64,000 nt of DNA, taken from contig OU015659.1 in assembly GCA_907165275.2 (NCBI GenBank), positions 104,501-168,500 on the forward strand, given 5' to 3'. Positions 57,401 to 64,000 of the stretch are shown one piece after another (position 1 is the stretch's first letter; every line of letters begins with the position of its first letter). Below the pieces are notes generated by a model. It saw only the letters and a list, made by a program, of their open reading frames with translations. It was not told where the DNA came from and did no database searches. This DNA comes from Zygaena filipendulae. Its lineage: Eukaryota > Arthropoda > Insecta > Lepidoptera > Zygaenidae. The position numbers and the translations under genes were made by a program.

Positions 57401-60400
57401 AATATGTACCTACATGTCGTACTTGTTAATCATTGTGTGGTCCGTGTCGCGTCCCGGCCTCGGGCAGGTTTCCTGGTGGAGCTGATATCACCGGCGGTGA
57501 CGAGCGGCTTCACGTCGGGCACGGCGGTGATCATCGCGATGGCGCAGCTCAAGGGGCTGCTGGGGCTCTCCTTCGTGGCGGAGTCCCTGCGCGAGAACGT
57601 GCAGTACATCGCCGAGCGCTGGCGCGAGGTTCGCCTCGCCGACTGCCTGCTCGGGCTCGGCTGCTGCGTCGTGCTGCTCACGCTGCGAGTGAGTCAACCT
57701 CACTCACTCATACTCACTCACTCACTAACCCCACCCTTCATTGTTGATCCCTCTACATACTATTCGATAGAATTTTACGTTTTATATTCTACCTTTTAAA
57801 ATGTGCACCGCCCCGCAGAAGCTGCAGCACGTGGGCGACGGGCGGCGCGCGCGGCGCGTGCTGTGGCTGCTGGCCATCGGCCGCAACGCGCTCGTCGTGG
57901 TCGCCGCCTCCCTGCTCGCGTACTTCACCCACGACCCCGACAACTTGCTCTTCCGACTCTCCGGTGAGCTCTCCGCTTTTTTTATTTTGTGTACGGTCAT
58001 GAGTACAGGTCCTCAAAGCCGCATTCGATCCCAGGGTTGTCACCTTTTTTGGAGGCAAAATAAAATGATATTTTAACAAATGGGTATCAAAACATTACAA
58101 AAAATATTATAATTCAGGAAAAAACCAGAAAATTCCAAGCATTATTATTTAGCTATTACTTGCGGTTTCGTCCGTGTTATAATTTCGGATTTCCCGCGTG
58201 AATTCCGGGATAGAAGTATTAATCTATTTCCTTTTCTGTACCTACCCTTGATAACGTGTAGCAAGCAAAATTGAATGCAGGGTCATCCGCGTTAATCCTT
58301 TTCTGCACCCTTGAAAACGTATACGCAAAATTTTATGATGATCGGTGGAGCCGTTAGGGCGTGAAAGGGTAACAAACAAATAAAAGTGCTATGTATTGCA
58401 TGTATACGTATAATAATGATAAGGAAATTGTAAAAATGTTACCCAACCTTACCCCTGAAGTGTTGTGTCTGTGTGTGTCTGTGCGTGCGGCGCGGGATGG
58501 GGCGTGGGGCGGGGCGGTCGCTGGTCAGGGCGCGTGGAGCCGGGCCTGCCGCCGCTGTCGCTGCCCGCGTTCAGCGTGACGCGCGACAACGTGACGGTGC
58601 CGTTCGGCGACATGCTGCAGGAGCTGGGCTCGGGCCTGGCGCTCGTGCCCGTCGTCATGGTGCTGGCGAACATCGCCATCGCCAAGGCGTTCAGTACGTA
58701 CCCACCGGCCAATGGCCACATTTAGTGCCGCCAAGATAATAATATATACCTACTAACTACAGAGAGGCCACGTAGGCGGCGCCGAGCGCGACACGCTCGC
58801 AACTGAAGTTCTTCTTCTTCACAAAACTTCCTTTGCTGGCATGTCAAGTTTATTTTCCCGCAATATATTCAAAATCGTGAATTCGACAACAGTCTCTAAA
58901 TAAGAATGTACTTAACCAAAATGGCGTTTAATATATAGGTAATTTCGTTCGTTGAACGTACCTATTGAGCGTGATGAATAATTTTGTGTGCGACCATCAC
59001 CCGGCGATTCAAGTTTTCATTGGCCTTCGTGCTAAACGGAGTTGATGCCCCTTCTATCTTTTCTGTGTATTGCACTTACCTTTAAGTTGCGGGAGGTGTG
59101 TAATAATTATGTAATAACAGTAGGTAATTCACTTCATAACACTAAAAGCTATATGCTTGAGTTGTGGGAGCCAAGGAACACGTTGGTATATATACCACAT
59201 ATTATTAAATTTAAATACATATACTTAATACTAGCTATAGATATATAAACACGCCCAATCTGGAAAGTGGAACCCTGTGTTCAATCGCAAAAAGTCCAGC
59301 CCGCCGGGGATCAAATCCGCGCTAGGGTTCCGTCTAGCGGCGAGGCGTGGCGAATGGCGAGTGGTGACTGGTGGCGTGCTGCGCTATGTAACGTGATGTT
59401 GTGTTGTGCGGGTGCGGTGCGGGCGCGGTGCGGGTGCGGGTGCGGGTGCGGGTGCGGGTGCGGTGCGGGTGCGGCGCGGGTGCGGGTGCGGGTGCGGCGT
59501 GCAGCGCAGGGCGGGCGCGTGGACGCGACGCAGGAGATGGTGACGCTGGGGCTGTGCAACGTGGCGGGCTCGCTGGTGCACGCGATGCCCTCGTGCGGCG
59601 CCTTCACGCGCTCCGCCGTGTCGCACGCCAGCGGGGTGCGCTCGCCCGCCGCCGGCCTCTACTCCGGTACCTACATGCCCTGCCAAGTGCCAACTGACCG
59701 ATTGTATTGATTGTAATTTACTAGCTGTTCCCCGCGGTTTGGACCGCGTTAATTTCGGAGATCCTGCGGGAATTCCGCGATAAACAGTACGTACCTAGCC
59801 ATTTGCATGCAAAATTTCATGATCGGCTGAATAGGTAAAACGTGAAAGCGTAACAAACAAGTTGTTACAGAATATTATCACAGTCTTAAAATATAAGTAC
59901 AGTTTAGTAAAAATAAAAATAAACAGACCAGACATTTTTGAATCGGTGGAATCACTTTCGCGTACGAAATCGCGAATTCACAGCATTCACATGTGAATCT
60001 TGCAATTCCGTGTGCGAAAAGTAATTCGAGCGATTCAAAAATACGGCTCCTGATCTTAAAATAATAATAAAAGTTTCAACATTTACCCTGCTATTTATAC
60101 TGTGCTGTAAAATTGTATAAGTAACTACCACATTTACCTAATAGCTCGTCTGAGCCTAATAGTCCTAAAAATCAGTATTTCTTTCGTAAACAAATTAACA
60201 TGTACCTACCTTTTTGGCTATTCAACCCTTAAAGTTTAGTACCCGAAGTAACCAATTTGTTATTATTGCTGGGCACCTACTTGACGTTGAAATTTGAATC
60301 ATTTCGATCGGCAGGGATCATCACCCTGCTAGCGCTGGCATTCATGACCGAGTTCTTCTACTACATCCCTAAAGCGTGTCTCTCGGCCGTGCTCATCTGT

Positions 60401-63400
60401 GCCGTTATCTTTATGGTGAGTTCCCTCTACGGCCCACTCGGTCTGGCAATCCACTGGCAACGGTTGGTGGCGTGCCGCGCTGTGTGTGAGCGTGCCGCGC
60501 AGTGTGTGAGCGTGCCGCGCTGTATGTGAGCGTGCCGCGCTGTGTGTGAGCGTGCCGCGCTGTGTGTGAGCGTGCCGCGCTGTGTGTGAGCGTGCCGCGC
60601 AGTGTGTGAGCGTGCCGCGCTGTGTGTGAGCGTGCCGCGCTGTGTGTGAGCGTGCCGCGCTGTGTGTGAGCGTGCCGCGCTGTGTGTGAGCGTGCCGCGC
60701 TGTGTGTGAGCGTGCCGCGCAGTGTGTGAGCGTGCCGCGCAGTGTGTGAGCGTGCCGCGCTGTGTGTGAGCGTGCCGCGCTGTGTGTGAGCGTGCCGCGC
60801 TGTGTGTGAGCGTGCCGCGCTGTGTGTGAGCGTGCCGCGCTGTGTGTGAGCGTGCCGCGCTGTGTGTGAGCGTGCCGCGCAGTGTGTGAGCGTGCCGCGC
60901 TGTGTGTGAGCGTGCCGCGCTGTGTGTGAGCGTGCCGCGCTGTGTGTGAGCGTGCCGCGCTGTGTGTGAGCGTGCCGCGCAGTGTGTGAGCGTGCCGCGC
61001 TGTGTGTGAGCGTGCCGCGCTGTGTGTGAGCGTGCCGCGCTGTGTGTGAGCGTGCCGCGCTGTGTGTGAGCGTGCCGCGCAGTGTGTGAGCGTGCCGCGC
61101 AGTGTGTGAGCGTGCCGCGCTGTGTGTGAGCGTGCCGCGCTGTGTGTGAGCGTGCCGCGCTGTGTGTGAGCGTGCCGCGCTGTGTGTGAGCGTGCCGCGC
61201 TGTGTGTGAGCGTGCCGCGCTGTGTGTGAGCGTGCCGCGCAGTGTGTGAGCGTGCCGCGCTGTGTGTGAGCGTGCCGCGCTGTGTGTGAGCGTGCCGCGC
61301 TGTGTGTGAGCGTGCCGCGCTGTGTGTGAGCGTGCCGCGCTGTGTGTGAGCGTGCCGCGCAGTGTGTGAGCGTGCCGCGCTGTGTGTGAGCGTGCCGCGC
61401 TGTGTGTGAGCGTGCCGCGCTGTGTGTGAGCGTGCCGCGCAGTGTGTGAGCGTGCCGCGCTGTGTGTGAGCGTGCCGCGCTGTGTGTGAGCGTGCGGCGC
61501 TGTGTGTGAGCGTGCCGCGATGTGTGTGAGCGTGCCGCGATGTGTGTGAGCGTGCCGCGCTGTGTGTGAGCGTGCCGCGCTGTGTGTGAGCGTGCCGCGC
61601 TGTGTGTGAGCGTGCCGCGCTGTGTGTGAGCGTGCCGCGCTGTGTGTGAGCGTGCCGCGCTGTGTGTGAGCGTGCCGCGCTGTGTGTGAGCGTGCGGCGC
61701 TGCGTGTGAGCGTGCCGCGCTGTGTGTGAGCGTGCCGCGCAGTGTGTGAGCGTGCCGCGCTGTGTGTGAGCGTGCCGCGCTGTGTGTGAGCGTGCCGCGC
61801 TGTGTGTGAGCGTGCCGCGCTGTGTGTGAGCGTGCCGCGCTGTGTGTGAGCGTGCCGCGCTGTGTGTGAGCGTGCCGCGCTGTGTGTGAGCGTGCCGCGC
61901 TGTGTGTGAGCGTGCCGCGCTGTGTGTGAGCGTGCCGCGCTGTGTGTGAGCGTGCCGCGCAGTGTGTGAGCGTGCCGCGCTGTGTGTGAGCGTGCCGCGC
62001 TGTGTGTGAGCGTGCCGCGCAGTGTGTGAGCGTGCGGCGCTGTGTGTGAGCGTGCGGCGCTGTGTGTGAGCGTGCTGCGCTGTGTGTGAGCGTGCCGCGC
62101 TGTGTGTGAGCGTGCCGCGCAGTGTGTGAGCGTGCCGCGCTGTGTGTGAGCGTGCGGCGCTGTGTGTGAGCGTGCCGCGCTGTGTGTGAACGTGCGGCGC
62201 TGTGTGTGAGCGTGCCGCGCTGTGTGTGAGCGTGCCGCGCTGTGTGCCGCAGGTGGACGTGTCGACGGTGCGCGCGCTGTGGCGCCGCAGCCGCGAGGAG
62301 GTGGCGGTGCTGGCGCTCACGTTCGGCGTGACCGTGGCGTTCTCCGTGGAGCTGGGCGTGCTGGCGGGCGCGCTGGCCAGCCTGGCGCGGCTGCTGCGCG
62401 CGCTGGCCGCGCCGCCCGCGCCCGCACAGCTGCACACACTCAAGGTGACCACTGACCATCGACAATATCTCCCGAAGGATTTCGGCGAGCTCTCTAAAAT
62501 TATTGACATCACGTTATCGATCTCTTTGACACTAGCTCGGTGTCAGCGAGGAATGCATCGAGCAGGCGATTCTTCTTACAGTAACATTCTAAACGAACCT
62601 ATTTAGTAGGTAGTGCATTGAGTTTTTATTTCGTCTGAGGCATTAGCAGACTGTTTAACAATAGGTATACCTACTTGTAATTTTGTGTCTTTGATATCAA
62701 AATGTGTATAAGTACTACCTTCTTAATATTTTCTATCAGCGGAGATCTCAAATCGGTTGATATTTTACAATATACAATTTCGTTTTGCTATAAAGCTGTT
62801 GGTCACTCTTCGTGGTCATTTTAACAAAAAGATAAAAGGTCGATGGTCGTCGGCCGGGCGGTGACCGCTAAGTGCGCGCGTGTGCCCGGCAGGTGGCGGG
62901 CGAGGCGCCGCGCGAGGCGCTGGTGGTGACGCCGGCGCTGGCGCTGCTGTACCTGAGCGCGGCGCGGTTCGCGCGGCGGCTGCGGGCGCTGGCCGTGCGC
63001 GCCGCGCCGCGCCCGCTGCTCGTCGACTGCTCGGGGCTGGCGCTGCTGGACTACACGGCCGCACAGGTGCCCACTACCCAGTGCCCACTACCCAGTGCCC
63101 ACTGCCCAGTGCCCACACACCACGCCACACGACACGACACGCGGCGACACGCGCCGGTGACCGGAGTCGGCAAATGCCACTCGTTACGATATCCTGTCTC
63201 ATTTTTATTGTTTCGATTTTTTAAATTGCTGTATTATTTTATTCCATTTTGGAATTTTTTGTTTGGAATTTAAATCATATACCTGCCTATACGTATTAGT
63301 AGATATCCATTTTTTTTGTTTATATTGTATTATTATTCTATTCCGAGATTATAGACTAATCAGATCAAAGTTATTAGGTATTCTTAATAGGTACCTTAAT

Positions 63401-63850
63401 AGGTATTATATTTACTTCGTGATCTCAAAATAAACTGTCTATTCCTGCGTATTACCTTTAATTTACTCAGTGAAGAGCTAGCCGGCGCGCGGCGCGGCGA
63501 TGGTAGAACCCCTCGCATTGCCCATACTGGACCGTGGGTGTGTCGAGTCTATCCTCTCGTTCGCTGCGCAGGAGTTGGAGCGGCTGCTGGAGCAGTTCGA
63601 GAGCGAGGGCCGGCAGCTGGTGCTGTACAACGCGTCGGCGGAGGTGCTGCCGCGGCTGGAGGCGCTGCCGCACGCGCGGCCCGCGGTGCTGCGCGCGCGC
63701 TGCGCCGCCGACGCGCTGCGGCTGGCGGGGGCGGGGGCGGGGGCGGGGGCGGGCTCGGGGGCCGGGCCGGGGGCGGGGCCGGGGGCGGGGGCGGGGGCGC
63801 CGCTGCTGGGCGCCGCGCGCGACGCCCGCGAGTGCGACTCCAATGTGTGA
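54417..63850 (+). CDS. SLC26A11-like: SLC26-family anion transporter, SLC26A11-like (complete, 10 exons)
   Basis: Exons 54417-54654, 55125-55295, 57468-57688, 57819-57963, 58529-58693, 59505-59666, 60315-60415, 62253-62444, 62893-63066 and 63572-63850 join in frame to 615 aa. Residues 1-80 hold the sulfate-permease signature (LGLTLVPQSIAYASLADLPV, then VQYGLYSSFMG). TVKEVSIGPTSLTALLTLQ, LISPAVTSGFTSGTAVIIAM and KGLLGLSF follow as in SLC26A11, then FYYIPKACLSAVLICAVIFM. After about residue 450 comes a STAS domain with VDCSGLALLDYTAAQ and LERLLEQFESEGRQLVLYN. The protein is predicted as a plasma- or lysosomal-membrane exchanger of sulfate, chloride or bicarbonate with a 14-helix 7+7 fold (family knowledge); the exact substrate cannot be read. 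The C-terminus has a Gly-Ala/Pro run. The exon 60315-60415 has ordinary GC while its neighbours are extreme. The ATG at 54417 leads straight into MDKEDGIPLPKLKRTESRC. The paralogue assignment within insect SLC26 genes is uncertain. Confidence 0.92.
54680..55016. mobile_element. Dispersed repeat family B, copy 2
   Basis: See 37447. It starts 25 bp after the first SLC26 exon and ends at CCCTTCTATCTGTTCTGTGG. Confidence 0.6.
55322..57467. other. SLC26 intron 2 with family A copies
   Basis: Family A copies are at about 55325-55480 and 57150-57325. In between is AT-rich DNA with GTAGGTAGGTAGG microsatellites and no exon. Confidence 0.5.
57697..57730. repeat. CACT microsatellite after a splice donor
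   Basis: ACTCACTC repeats begin about 10 bp after the exon ending at 57688. Confidence 0.7.
58150..58385. mobile_element. Helitron/Lep1-like repeat family A, forward copy
   Basis: TTGCGGTTTCGTCCGTG runs through TGATGATCGGTGGAGCCGTT to AAGGGTAACAAACAAATAA. Confidence 0.55.
58745..59070. mobile_element. Dispersed repeat family B, copy 3
   Basis: See 37447. It starts 52 bp after the exon ending at 58693 and ends near CCCCTTCTATCTTTTCTGTG. Confidence 0.55.
59405..59503. repeat. GCGGGT hexamer array running into an SLC26 acceptor
   Basis: GTGCGG/GCGGGT units continue to the acceptor GGCGTGCAG of the exon starting at 59505. Confidence 0.85.
59718..59870. mobile_element. Helitron/Lep1-like repeat family A, forward copy
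   Basis: TAGCTGTTCCCCGCGGTTTG, ATCCTGCGGGAATTCCGCG and ATGCAAAATTTCATGATCGG are present; it starts about 50 bp after the exon ending at 59666. Confidence 0.6.
60471..62240 (+). repeat. 20-bp minisatellite filling SLC26 intron 7, about 88 copies
   Basis: CGTGCCGCGCTGTGTGTGAG repeats in perfect 20-bp register for about 1770 bp with single-base variants only. The last unit passes into the acceptor TGTGTGCCGCAG of the exon at 62253. Variant units with CGCAG create extra acceptor-like sites. The 684- and 727-codon minus-strand frames are repeat artefacts. Confidence 0.97.
62621..62639. repeat. Half micro-palindrome
   Basis: TTTTTATTTCGTCTGAG matches one arm of the palindromes at 22556 and 22892. 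The other arm is missing. Flanks TGCATT and GCATTA are weakly similar. Confidence 0.5.
63067..63115 (+). repeat. 14-bp repeat starting at a splice donor
   Basis: GTGCCCACTACCCA and close variants repeat three to four times, beginning with the donor GT at 63067. Confidence 0.8.
63116..63571. other. Last SLC26 intron, AT-rich
   Basis: No repeat family or exon was recognised. Confidence 0.4.
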
Positions 63851-64000
63851 CGCTAGAACATTCTATGCAGACTCAAGTTTGAATCTGTCGCAGACTGGTA
63901 GAAATTACCACCAATCTGTAAAAAAGTACAAATATAGGTATACCTACGCATCTTTTTGATATAAATAATAATTTATAATAGGTATTTATGGATATGGTGT
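63851..64000 (+). other. SLC26 3' UTR start
   Basis: AT-rich sequence follows the stop; no clear AATAAA lies before the window end. Confidence 0.4.

Noticed and set aside
60329..62512. Minus-strand open frames of 684 and 727 codons (HTQRGTLTHSAARS repeats)
   Set aside because: They consist of a translated 20-bp minisatellite that is open in several frames, located in an SLC26 intron. The flanking ends are antisense to real exons.

Overview
This window is nuclear DNA from an insect, most likely a moth or butterfly (Lepidoptera). Genes are split into short, very GC-rich exons separated by AT-rich introns. The same interspersed repeats recur throughout: Helitron/Lep1-like copies ending in CTAGT, palindromic MITEs, tRNA-derived SINE pieces and an RTE-type LINE fragment. 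There is no bacterial operon structure, rRNA, CRISPR or intact tRNA gene. Four protein-coding genes can be assembled by joining exons whose splice sites, phases and translations agree.

Layout: (1) 1408-8507 (+), the 3' part of a WIPI2/Atg18-type PROPPIN, with its N-terminal exons upstream of the window and a long putative 3' UTR to about 12.86 kb. (2) 14136-21677 (-), a complete 10-exon NPL4 (NPLOC4) of 646 aa, tail-to-tail with WIPI2. (3) 21678-23418, a divergent intergenic promoter region. (4) 23419-48954 (+), a 13-exon model joining a DeSI-1-type PPPDE isopeptidase (His38/Cys108) to a C-terminal PUL-like helical domain, 557 aa. The join across 31.9-34.9 kb is the least certain step. (5) 48955-54416, a 3' region and intergenic DNA rich in repeats, including an inverted array with a period near 138 bp. 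(6) 54417-63850 (+), a complete 10-exon SLC26A11-like anion transporter of 615 aa.

Functional theme: NPL4 is a p97/Cdc48 cofactor that recognises ubiquitin chains. PUL domains of the PLAA/Ufd3 type bind p97, and PPPDE enzymes remove ubiquitin-like modifiers. NPL4 and the PPPDE-PUL gene are head-to-head neighbours, and an autophagy PROPPIN is next door. The functional link is an inference from neighbourhood and families.

The most unusual features are non-coding. GC-rich minisatellites repeatedly sit against exon borders, one filling almost a whole SLC26 intron with about 88 copies of a 20-mer. A MITE family spreads TGACGTCA sites. A 29-bp perfect palindrome is flanked by an exact 8-bp direct repeat. 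The inverted array at 49.4-50.8 kb keeps one short motif built on CTCGAG.
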